The notes beneath the pieces were generated by a model that made no database searches, had not been told where the DNA came from, and saw nothing but the letters and a program-made list of their open reading frames with translations. This document shows, in pieces, positions 11,001 through 23,000 of a DNA stretch of 64,000 bases. Where the stretch lies: assembly GCF_964199755.1 (NCBI RefSeq), contig NC_133897.1:133242125-133306124 (forward strand), read 5' to 3'. The DNA is from Larus michahellis. Its lineage: Eukaryota > Chordata > Aves > Charadriiformes > Laridae. Numbering within the stretch: position 1 is the first letter of the stretch; each line of letters opens with the position of its first letter. Position numbers and translations under genes: made by a program.

Positions 11001-14000
11001 GCTAAAGCAGAACATCCTACATCTCTTTATTGATCACCAAAGGGACCACGAAATGGTTGCAGAAGAGACTCTCTACACAATCATAGAATCATAGAATTGC
11101 CGAGGTTGGAAGGTACCTTTCAGATCATCGAGTCCAACCATCAGCCTAACTCTGACAAAAACCAGCACTAACTGTGTCTCTAAGCACTGTGTCTGCCCGT
11201 CTTTTAAATACCTCCAGGGATGGTGCCTCAACCACTTCCCTGGGCAGCCTGTTCCAATGTTTAATAACACTTTCAGTGTAAAAATTCTTCCTAATATCCA
11301 ATTTAAAACCTCCCCTGGTGCAACTTGAGGCCGTTTCCTCTTGTCCTATCGCCTGTTACTTGGGAGAAGAGCCCGACCCCCGCCTCGCTACGACCTCCTT
11401 TCAGGTAGCTGTAGAGAGCGAGCTGTAGAGATCCTCCACTCTCGGAGACAGGCACTTGTTTGTCGATGTGAACGATGATGGTGCGAAAAGAATTGGCCTC
11501 CAGGAAGTTTTAAACACTTATGAGTGCAAGTAAAAGGATACAATAAAAGACACATACGGTTACTTTTCCTCAGTACTTTCACATTCTTCAATTTCGTTAA
11601 ACTTGATGCATTTGCAGTCAGATTTTTTTTTTTTTTCATTTCCCTTCCAATTCCAATTTCTTTTCTCTAACAGAAAACTTTTAACTTTTGCTATTGGATT
11701 CGGCATAAGAAAAATCTGTTAATTTAACGGCACCTTTCTGATTTCAACACCGCGGCCAAGGCGATGACAGCAAACGATGGTGCAAGGGATGGACCTCAAG
11801 CCGGTTGTTGCCGTGACTCCAGGGGCAATAACGGGTTAGATCCGCCCATTTCGCGTACAACAAGGAGCTCGGGGAACGGCCGACTCAAAGCCTTAATTTT
11901 AACGCCTTCCCGTCCCCATCCTCTGGACCGGCAGAGCGGGGGAGGAGCGGCGGCACGCGGCAGCCGCTAGATGGCGCTTCCCGCGCGCGGCACCGGCCCT
12001 GCGTCCCTGGTGACGTCACAATGCACGCACAGGTTTGTGTGCGAGGCGGCGCAGCGGCGTCAGCGCCTCCCGCTCGGGCGGGTGGGCCGGCAGGGAAGAG
12101 GCTGCGCTGCAGTTCCAAACCACAGCAGGTCTCGGAATGCCGGGGTCTGGTGGAACAAACTTCATCTTCAACGAAGATTATTTCCATTAAGAAAAAAAAA
12201 AAAAACAACAAACCAAAAACCAGCCAAAAACCCAAACCCCAGCGCTGAGGAGGGGCACGTAAAAACCCACCTCCTCTACTTGGCCGCGTGCCAAGAGCTC
12301 CACAATGTCTTTTCCTTTAGTGCTGTTACTGTCTGGAATACAAATCGCTTTTCACCTAAGCAAATCACTAATTACCCTGTCGGTTGGAAATCTGTGTGAA
12401 AATCAGTTCAGTTCTACCGCTCTTCTCAGAAGCAGCACTGTACAGAAAGTAATAAATAATTCATGAGATTTTTTTTGCCCTAAGTATAATGCATCCAGAA
12501 GTGGAAAAACACTTAGGCAGGATGAAACATGAAGTGGGTTAAACATGCGGCAGTGCGAATATAAATCAACAGTAGGGCTTTCCCATCATCAGCAAATAGT
12601 CATGTAATTGCTCTGTAAAAAGCAAATACAACTATACTGTTAATTCAATAACGTATTCTGGTAATGTAAATGTATTTTGTATTATTCACTTCAGTAATGC
12701 TAGTGGGATGTAAACAAGCAACTTAATACAGATGTCACCAAAAGCAGAATTTAAAAAATTAACTGCAAAAAACTTAATTACTATTACCCTGGGTATTTTT
12801 AACTCTGTAAGTAAAAAGATACTGTATCCGTTCTATAATTCTAGACATTCATAGTTGCCTCTGTATGCCTAGGTATGTCATTTCTCACCCGTGTTGCATC
12901 TCCGTCCTGCTTTATCATATCCATTCCAGGCAGCTGGTTTGGAAAAAGATTGCCTCCCCTCATAGCAGGATCATTAACCTATTGGTAACAAGATATGAAG
13001 AAGAACAAATTAAAAAAATAGGTTGGGAAGAGGGGTGGGAATTAAAAAGAAGCATTAGAAACCACTACGCTACTTGCATATACCAGCATTCACTTTTGAT
13101 ATGATCTTGCAGTCGGGGAAGTGACTATATAGCTGAGCACCCTTCTTGTGCAGCGTGTGCTTGACTCGTATTATTCTGCTTCACAGTCAACAACAAAGAT
13201 TTCATTCCTGATACTATGACCCTTGTGCATATTTTACAAAACAGGCTCCATAAATTAGGTCAGTATTATTTGAAGAGGACATGCCTGCTATGAAAGCCCT
13301 GAAACCAGAAACGCGTAACTGCTTTCCTAACCTCAATAACACACCGCTTTTCTGCTTGCAAACCACCACACAATTTTTTCAAAGCCTGATGAGATAACAC
13401 GTAGGCTGAATTATACCAACTATTGACTTAGCTTTAATGACACTTTTCTACTTGTAAGGAAAGGGAGAAAGATAGCATTAAACAGGAAAACCTGCAGCTG
13501 CATGCTTTCCTAAAGGGATGGTCTCAACAGTTTTCAGAACACAGCCACGGGGAAGTACTGAAGCTGTGCGTTTCTGCACAACCAAAGGGTCTGTCATGCT
13601 TAGTTATGTGGAAAGAGTGGCTTGCCAAATTTACAGCATTGCTTGCTAAATCAAAGGATTAATCTCACTGTGTAGGAAACTGGTATAAAATACAAAACAC
13701 AGCCCTTCAGCACGGTTCTGAAAGATTAGAAAATCCAGACTTCTTAGAAGTTTTACAGGGAAAGAAACCTTTTCCTAGGGAGCCTTTGTTGACTCAGTTC
13801 TGTTACTTCCCTCAGACTAGATGGATGTGCTGATAGTGAAGATACGCCCCTACAGATTTTGCTGGAAGGAAAAAGATGTTTTCTGTGTCACCTGCCCTTT
13901 AGGAGGCTCATGTTGCCAAGGAGAGGAGGTTCTGCCACTGCACTACCTCGCTTCAGCTACAGCAACCTGCTGCAGCAACGGGGGGGGACTGTCTTGCATG

Positions 14001-17000
14001 CACCACACCGAAGCCGTCTCATTTCAGGTCCTCCCGACTGCTGTTTCTGTTGCTATTCACCAGTTTTGCAAATCGTCGCAAAGCTAAATGCAATCACATG
14101 CAACCACCTAAAGAGGTGGTTTCAAATGCTGCCGGAGACAAGACTGCAGTTCAACAGGAAAGGTTAAAAACTTAAATATTTTTGCCATAGGAGTTTCAAC
14201 TCTGAAGAAATTGATTGTTCAGCACTGCATGCCTTCCAGTGATGCTTTCTGCTTAATACAAATGGCCAGATTTTTAAACCTGAATCTGAAAATTTAAATC
14301 AGAAGGGAAGAGAACCACACTATTTTGTTCGGTAAGAAAGGAAGTAGACAGCTTCAGAGCTTTATCCACATGCATTTGACTAAGCAACAGAACCCATCTT
14401 TGGAAAAGTGTTTTCTGCTATTGACCAGCATTCATCGGAATGCACGGGCACAGATGCCTTTTCTGTTTGTTCAGCAGACAAAGGAAGGAAATAATAAAAG
14501 GCAGAAATAAAAAAATTTGTATACTGAATCAACAGCAGTTTTAGAGCAAAAAGATGAGTGCGTGATTTGCAGAGTTAGGACAGGTATGGAAAAGGAAGAT
14601 GGTTCCAGGCTGCATGCCACAAAAGCAGCAAAGGCACCAGCGAAGTTCCTATCACAGAATCTCTTTGCTGGTGATGATGCAAGAATCCTGACTGGCACAG
14701 TAACAGATATAAAAAAACCCCACCATTTTGTTATATGAATACATTTTGCTTCCTAAGTTCCTGAAACAAAACACTCCACATTCACACAGTAACTTTTCTG
14801 ACTGCAATAACAATTCAATCAGAAAAGTATGGAGAAGGATAAAGAAACGGAAGGGGTTTTATCATTTTCTGGAGACAGGTCAAGTGGTGTTATCAGATAT
14901 GAAATCTGACTGAGACAGAAGATGTTTTACAGTTCCTTTGCAATTAAGCACATTAATACAGCCTTCTGCTAATAGAGCAGAATTACATACAAGGTGTCTA
15001 ATAAGAGAAGTTTCCTACCACTCCAGAGCTCCTTTCATCCAGTATGCTGAACAAAATCAACACACTGTTTCAAGGTAACTCTGTGTAGATGCCATGATAA
15101 TTTTGGCCTGGGAAGTCCTGCACCTGTGCAGATTAATAAACATTTACTCTGAGCGGACATCCAGATAGCGGTTTATTTCAAGCAAAAGCAAAGGCTTTTC
15201 TCTTGCATAGGTTTCAAATCGCTTCTCTGACAACTCCATAAGTAACATGGATCTGTGATGCAAAATAAATAACAGGCAAAAAAATATGGCAACGGTCCAT
15301 TGTGCAAACAAGAAGACGATGAGGACAAGGAGACAGTAAGTTGTGTGAATGGTGCGACACTGGGAAGGTTTAGACTTTCTCGACGCCTGGGGAAGCTGTT
15401 TTGGACAGAAGGAACCTGCAAACCTGGCAGCCAGCGTTTCAGCATTCCTGGTATCAGCCTCCTAGAAGACACACTAGTAAGAGCAGCCTAGAAGCTTTAA
15501 CGTAATTTTAAAGGAGAAGAGATGATAACGAGACAAGATCTGTACATAAACGAGTCTCTAAGCATCATAAATAGCAAGCCCAGGGGAAACACAAAATTTT
15601 GGAAAAATCTTCATTTTCTACTTGGCAATGCTTGGAGTCTAGGTAGTAAACAAGATAAGCTGGAGATAGACCAGTATGAGCTGATAAATGCCAAACTTAG
15701 TATTTTTGAGCTCTGGATATGTCTCTATGATCCCGTGTAATGCCACAAAGAGAGACAGAAGACACAGAGAATCTTCATGGTGACAGAGCCAAAACAACCT
15801 GTTTGGTACCAAAGATAATATACTTGCTTCTCACCAGGTAAATAAGCTGGCACAGCTTTCTAGTAACAAGTAATATATATTAATTCCAAAACCATCCAAT
15901 AACATATGAAGTGTTTTTTTTTTTCAAAAGCTGGAACACATTCGTAGTATAACCACTGTTACTCACTGTGGTTTGAAAGAGATGAGCATGTGAAGTTACA
16001 ATTATGTATTATGGAACAAAAAAATGGCAATGAATAAGTAAGCAAAAGTGTAGGTGAGAGTATAAAAAAAGCCAAAAGAATGAATGAAATGGCAACAGTC
16101 AGCAGAATTAAAGAAAACTTAGTCGTTTTGAAAACCACCAGTTACAAGAAAAAGTGTAGCACAGCCTAGGTCAATTGCTAAATAAAGATGCCAAATTGTA
16201 AAACAACATGCCCTGAACACAGAAAAAAACCACCCCAATTTTAGTATTAACATTTTTATTTATTCCTGTCTCTCAGAAAAGAAAATGTGAAGCAGCACAG
16301 CAAACATTCCTGAGGACTAAAAAGTACTGTCCTGTGGCCCAGAAATGGCCCCTCAGCTGCCAGCTGGCCACCCCTGACCTAGATGAAACATAAAACATTT
16401 GCAGAGTTTGCAGATGACACAGTGCTGGGGTGGTAAATCAGGAGGAAAACAGGTTACTGTTACAGAATGAGCCACAGCACTTAAGGAAAGTAATGCATTT
16501 TGGGAAAAAAGAACATAGTTTTCATCTATGTAGAATGCGCTGAGGAGGATTTGGGGATCATCGTAAGGGTTTTAGCATGTGCTCTCCAGTGCGACATTGT
16601 CACCACCAGAGCCAAGGCAACCCGTGGATCGAAAGAGAAATTACAAGCAGAACTTGACTCTACACAGCTTTGGTGCAGTCACTGTTAAATCACCGTCTCT
16701 GATTACTCTGTTCATGCTTCTAGAAGGAGGTTACAACAATGGAGTTTAGAGTAGATCCACAAAAGGGACTGATGAGGTGGATAAAGACCCTCAGCCTATT
16801 CAGCTTACTGGAAGTTAGATAAATGCTATCTTGAAAAAAGATCTTGTGGTCTAACAGGAAGGAAAAGCAGTGTGACAACTGTGCTGGTGGAAACAGTAGT
16901 CTGCATGGAAATACTTGAAATAAAACCAGATCTCTTTCTATAATGCACATTTCTCAATACAGGTTCCTGGGGAAAATTCTGTATCACGGGCATGCCGAGA

Positions 17001-20000
17001 AATCAGACTGGGATGTGACCTCCAAATCCCCACTACTTCTTTTTTGGTTTTACTATTGGAAACTAATAACAATAAAAACTGTCTTCTATAGTTGGGCGTA
17101 GCAACTGGGAATATCAGAGAAGGTGACAAATTTGGGAGTATCAAAATTACTTCAGGTCACCAGTATGTGGCAGCTGTAAAAGACAAATGTGATCTGGGGC
17201 TATATCTGTCAGAGTATTCCAAGAGAAATGGGGAAGAACTAGTGTTACGTACATGGCTCTGGTGCTTAGGAAATAGCGATTCAAACTGGAACAGGTGCGG
17301 AAAAGGAATTTAAAGCCTAGAAGAAGAGACTGAAACATTGTGGCTTGTTTAACTTACAATAAAAACCCCAAGAAACCCAAAACAAAACAATCCCACAACC
17401 TCAAACCAAGAAAAAAAATCATGTTGATAAAATGGCTTTCTAAAATACAAGAAGAGAAAAGAGCTGTTTAAGCTAAAGTACTTAAAATACTGTAAAAGTA
17501 AATACTCTGTTACCAAATTTAGGCTGGAAACAGGACATACATTAACAAGCCAGTAATACAACCAGCTTTAAAGTGGAATGCTGTGGTCTCAGAAAAAAGG
17601 TTTATGATATTGTCCACTATAGCAAGAGATGCTGCCTGAAGACACAAGAGGTACTTTCCTGCCAATATTTCTAAGAAAAGTCCCTAATTTCAAGTCTGTG
17701 TGTTGAACAAATGGGAGTTCAGCTCTGAAACAAACATATGAACCTGTTAATTAAGAGGACTTGCTTGTCAAAGACTTATTAATATACTGTATGAGTTTAA
17801 TTGCAGGTCAACCAACAGAAATGTTATTTTCCTTATTTCAGATACCCTAAGTAACAGTCTCAAATAAAATCGAGTGCGTAAACCTTCTCTCAGCAGAAAA
17901 GAACAGGGCACTTACCTATTGATTTGGCAACCTATTTTATATGCACCACATTACAAGAAGTGTGGATTTTGTGCTTATGAAGGTGCCAGATTGATAGTTC
18001 TTGAAGTTGGCTGTCTATTGTCTGGTACTACACACACAGTGGCAGTAGAAGCATCTTCCACGCACTGCCCATGCCAGTCCTTCGCCTCTTACCTCTAGGA
18101 AAGGAAACAGCTGCCTGCCATTCAGTCCTAGCCTCCACTGCTGAGAAAATTAGCAAGGACACTGGTGACCTGCAACTGTGCTACAGAAACTTACCTACTG
18201 AGAACAGGAGCTAGACCAGCACGCGCTTTCCATGGAAGTCCAGGAGCAACTACATGTGCTAGCTAAGGTGGTGCTAGGTCAAAATGGGAAATTTAGATGC
18301 AAAGAGTGCTCTCTACCTCATCGTTCACCTTGGTTATCTGAGTGCAGAGCTAAAAACAAAGCCTTTTTAACATCATCATTTCTCAAGAAAACTAGTAAAA
18401 GAAATGTAATGGCTTACAGCAGTTACAGCCCAACGCAGCGGACCTGAAAAACTACTGAAAGTCACAGAAAATCCTCTCTGAAGTCCTTAAATTCTCACCT
18501 GCTCAGGACCCATGGAGGACAACCCTGATGTAGGCACAGAGGTCGCTGAGGTCATGCTGATCTGCCCTGTCATCTGGTTCATGTTGTTCATACCACTTGT
18601 GTTGGTTGCCATGGATACACTGATGTTCATGTTATTATTGTACATGCTGGTGCTTGCTTGCTGCCCAAAATGTGGTGGGGACTGTTGTGAAAACATGCTA
18701 CAGCAAGGAATGGAAAAAGCAATGTGTCAGACTTAGAATGCTGAAGCCACTAAGAAACTACTCTCTTTTTAATATATCTTAAGCTAGAATTTGTATATAC
18801 TCTCATTTATTCCAAGTTAAAAGGAAAAACTAGTTTTTCAGCTATATTAACATCTAAAGAATAGATTTTTCAAAATTTAAGGTCCCATGTCTGTGCACAA
18901 AAATGCATGCCTTTGCGTGTGAAACTATGGCAGAGTACAAATCTGTTATGTGTGTGCAGTAACAGCCAATTAGCTGCACAAATGGGCTTTGTTAAACGTG
19001 TTAACTAAGTTTGGGAAAGTAATTTTTGGAAGGAAAGGAAAACACCTTATTCTCCCTCCAGTGTTACCACAGCACAGGATTGTTGAGCTGAAATTGGATC
19101 TGATCTAATAAGCTTTGTTTTTGCAAAAGAGGTTGTTTGCACATATGAATACCAGATTTGCACATACAGTTATGGCAAGTGGGCTCACAAATATAGACAT
19201 GCAATTGTGCAGAAATTGATTTACTAAATCTTAGCATCAAGTTTTGAAAATGTAACACTGTAAGAAACAACATAAAGTCTAAGACAATTACCCTCCGTGT
19301 TCCTTTAAGGCCATTTCAGAACAATTTATGGAGGAGTAACTCTGGAAGCTCTCATCCCAGTTTTTATTCAAAGTGCTTTCTGGGTAGTATGTTTCTTCCC
19401 GTTATGTTCAAAATCATGTGAGAGACTTTTCTATATTTCTTAAAATGCACTTCACTATTTACACATCAGTCTTTTCTACTCTTTGAGCATAATCCAACAG
19501 TCAATGGAGTATTTCTTACTGACAGCGTGTCCGTTTAGAGGATCTGCATTAGACTGACATACTGTGGAAGGGCTGCTGTGTGTCGGATGGCACACAGTAA
19601 GCCCCTCCGTATCAATGGCTGACTTTTACTTCCCTGCGAAGCACTGCTCCCACAGCTGAAGAAATCTTTCAGGGTTAATGCTCAACCTTGCACTTGGGTA
19701 TGCCATTAGGCTACTGCCGCGCACTGTGAGAGTTGGTGGAGTGCAACGGCATTCTGGGCACAGGACCAAACTCGGAAAATCCCACCATTCTCTTCCTTCC
19801 AATTCCACGTCTTTTCAGGCCACCTAACCCCATTTTTAAGTTGTTATCTGGATGGCTGAAACAGTACACTACAGATCATTGTGAATACTCAGTGGCTTGT
19901 GTAAACGCATTTGACATGTCTCTGCTGTAGAGCTGCAGTTCAGCAAGCCAACCACTAGCCTTATCGAGCTGTCCCTGCTGCCACTTCAGCAGAAGCCACA

Positions 20001-23000
20001 ACAGCAGTAGGTATGTCTCCTGCAAATGCTTCAGGAAGACAGTGAGGAAGAGTCAGGGACAAGGATGAGGATGAGAGACAAATCAGTTGCTTGAAGGGGA
20101 ACCTGGATCAGCCTCATCATGGAAATACTGTTTTTCCGGGTTTATTAGATCTTTGTCAACCAGTGGGAAAACTGTCTGTTGCTGGTCTGGGATAGTAAGA
20201 GCAGCCTGAGAACTTCAAGATGACAAAAGCACTGTGCTAGAAGACAACTGTGTGCACCCCAGTGTCAAGTGATACAGGCTGGACACCAACCTGATAGCTC
20301 CTCCTGTCTTGCAGTGAAAAGCACAGATCGTTGCCATCTGGAAGCTCGCTGCTGCCTACTGATAACGTTCAACACCCAACCCACTCAATGTGGACAGACT
20401 GATTATTAGAGCGGTACCAACTGGGGCAGGGGCCTCAACTGAAAAGGTGACTGCATGCACGAGGCATGCTACAATGCTCTCGGAGAATGACAGTTAATAT
20501 GCTGACTCCCAGTATGTGCAAGCACTAATGGACTGAACCTGGTTGCACTCCGGCGTTTTGAAGTGGGAAGTGATATCCAGTCACTGCAATTCCTGAGCGG
20601 TAGGGAATGGCTCAGCTGGTCCGTCCGTGTGGAAAGCAGCATGGTGGCACATCAAAATCGTACGCAGAAGAAGTGCATCCACACAAATGTTAGGGGCTGG
20701 AGCTCACTGTGCAGCAGTTGTGCTTCTTAAGGACACACAGTGTTTCATCAGTTATCACAGACAAAGCAATGCATTGTGTGGATGCAGGTCTTTTAGCTAT
20801 GCACTCACTTTGCCTGGTACGAAGGCAGAATTTAAACCAACCCGTCAAGCCAAATTGAAAAGAAATCTCTTTTAGGATAGATAGTTAACAACAAACAAAC
20901 AAGCAAACAATTACATATAAACAACCCCATAAGTAAGCGTAGACAATAAATGACCCCATAACTCTGTGTGTTCATTTTGGTTTTGTTCTGGATTTACCTG
21001 TTTCCACCCATATTCCCTTGTGCCCACCCATTCATCTCCGTAGAGGACTGATAGGCAGGATTAGCCTGAGACTGCTGAATCATGGGGCTTTGCGTATGAG
21101 CCAGTCTTGGGGACATCAGTGGACTCTGAGGAGTGGTGGCCCCCGTGAAGCCTGGATCGGGCTGCTGACTAATACCTGAAGAAAATGAGAAATTTAGCCA
21201 CCGTACATTCAAAGTCAAAACAAGCCAAGAGCTCATACCTGCAGACATGTCTTTACACAGTCCTACTTATGTCATGTGGAACTTACAACCTTGTGTCTTA
21301 ATGTGGGATCTAGATTAAAAGCAAGACATCATCAACTAATACTTATATATAACCTTAAAAAAAATAATTCTGCATAACTGTGTTGGCTACCTGTGTGTTG
21401 TAATCACACAAGCGGTCTCTCCTCTCTACAAACTGAAAGAAGAACACTAGTAAATTTCTTTTTTCAGAAACTGCATTCAAAACAACAAATAAAACATTTT
21501 GCTTCTGCCTATAAATCCATTTTGGTGAAAGTTATGCATGACCCATTTACTGCATGGCACTACCTTTTAACATTTAGGCTATAATTTTCAACTTTTTCTA
21601 AAGTTCCTAGTACCTTCGTATCTCTATTTCTGTGTCCCTGCAAAAACAGGTAATGACATTTTGTGCAAGCATTTAATGACTTTGTAAAATCAAAAAATAA
21701 TCTAGATGCAAAGAAAACCTAATTTAAGCTGTTAGATGCCAATTGTGTGCAAAAATTTTGTTTTAAACCAAGTCACTTTGGTCTTATTTAAGTTCATCAT
21801 GAACACCATACTCAACAGAAACAAGCCACCCTTAATGCTGGCATAAGAATCAGGTGTATGAAATATATTCCTATATTCACTGTCTGCATGACTTACTGGT
21901 GTAAAGGATAACAGATCAATATGAGCAGACAGCAAATTTAGAATTGGATGGGCGTAATTTGTTATATCAGCAGAACTTACACATTACACATTATGTAATG
22001 TAATTGTAAGATAACTTAAATAAAGTAAAAAAGCTGTATAACAATAACCGTATGGAGGTAACGGCCCCATGCACCCCCAGAACAAAGCAGTGTACAGCTT
22101 TGTAAAACATACAAGTAAAATGGTATTAGCTATCATATCACACCCAAGTTCTTGATGGTACAAGGGGTAATGGTTTTAAACAAGAAGAGGGTAGATTTAG
22201 ACTAGATTATAAGGAAGAAATCTTTTACAATGAGGGTGGTGAAACACTGGCACAGGTTGCCCAGAGAGGTGGTAGATGTCTCATCCCTGGAAACATTCAA
22301 GGTCAGGTTGGACGGGGCTCTGAGCAACCTGGTCTGGTTGAAGACATCCCTGCTTATTGCAGGGGAGTTGGACTAGATGACATTTAAAGGTCCCTTCCAA
22401 TCCAGACCATTCTATGATTCTAAGTTTAAGAGCAGGGAAGGGAATACCTAATCTGAAACGAATTTTTATTATTTAAACTCAACAGTTAGATGCTAATTTT
22501 ACATTATAATGCACACATGAAGTATCATCTTTTTGGGCGAAGAATCTAGCTGATACTTAAGCAATACCTCATTACCAAAATGCAAAAAAATCCCCACCAA
22601 TATAAAAATGATTTAAAAGGATTATGTACAACTTTGCTTCTGATGAAGCTTCCGGTCACCTTATGCTGTTTGCCAGCATCAATTCTTATCTTTTTCTTCA
22701 TTTGCACTTTTTACTGTACGTATTGGCTTGTTGAGTTTAGGCAAAATTCAGAGTCCATCAAGCCAATACGTACATGTATGTGTGTTCCTGTGTGCATACA
22801 CACTTGTATGTGTATATATGTATAGATATATGCAAATAAACACATCACACTTGTGCTATTGCTCAAAAAAAGAGCGGTGCATGGAGAATACATGGTACTA
22901 GAGCCAGGAAAGTGGAAGGTACCATGTTGCATTTGAGGACTCCCAAGGGTCCTGAAGCTCCATGTTTCCTGTTGTTCCCAGGGAGACAGGCAAGAGGTCT

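Larger units (their letters stand above)
11745..12130. promoter_or_regulatory. Intronic CpG-rich island, candidate promoter or enhancer
   Basis: The stretch is GC-rich and CpG-dense, flanked by AT-rich intron. It contains a consensus CRE (TGACGTCA at 12011-12018) and a CTCF-like core CCGCTAGATGGCGC (11964-11977), plus several GC boxes (for example GGGCGGG near 12077). No TATA box or conserved ORF is apparent. It lies between the last two coding exons, far from the expected NCOA2 promoter. The activity is inferred. Confidence 0.5.
8038..12888 (-). other. NCOA2: NCOA2 last intron (4,851 bp)
   Basis: The intron is bounded by ACACGG|GTGAGA and TTTGCAG|AAATAT. It holds a CR1 copy at 11079-11425, a pyrimidine-rich tract at about 10730-10890 (plus strand) and a CpG-rich island at 11745-12130. 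Elsewhere I see nothing. Confidence 0.85.
12979..18498 (-). other. NCOA2: NCOA2 intron (5,520 bp)
   Basis: The intron is bounded by GAGCAG|GTGAGA and CCAATAG|GTTAAT. It holds two old CR1-like pieces at about 15575-15700 and 16370-16960. I recognise nothing in the rest. Confidence 0.8.

Noticed and set aside
22715..22774. The inverted repeat as a microRNA precursor
   Set aside because: The paired arms are only 16 bp with little extension, short for a miRNA stem, and there is no conserved mature-like sequence I recognise.
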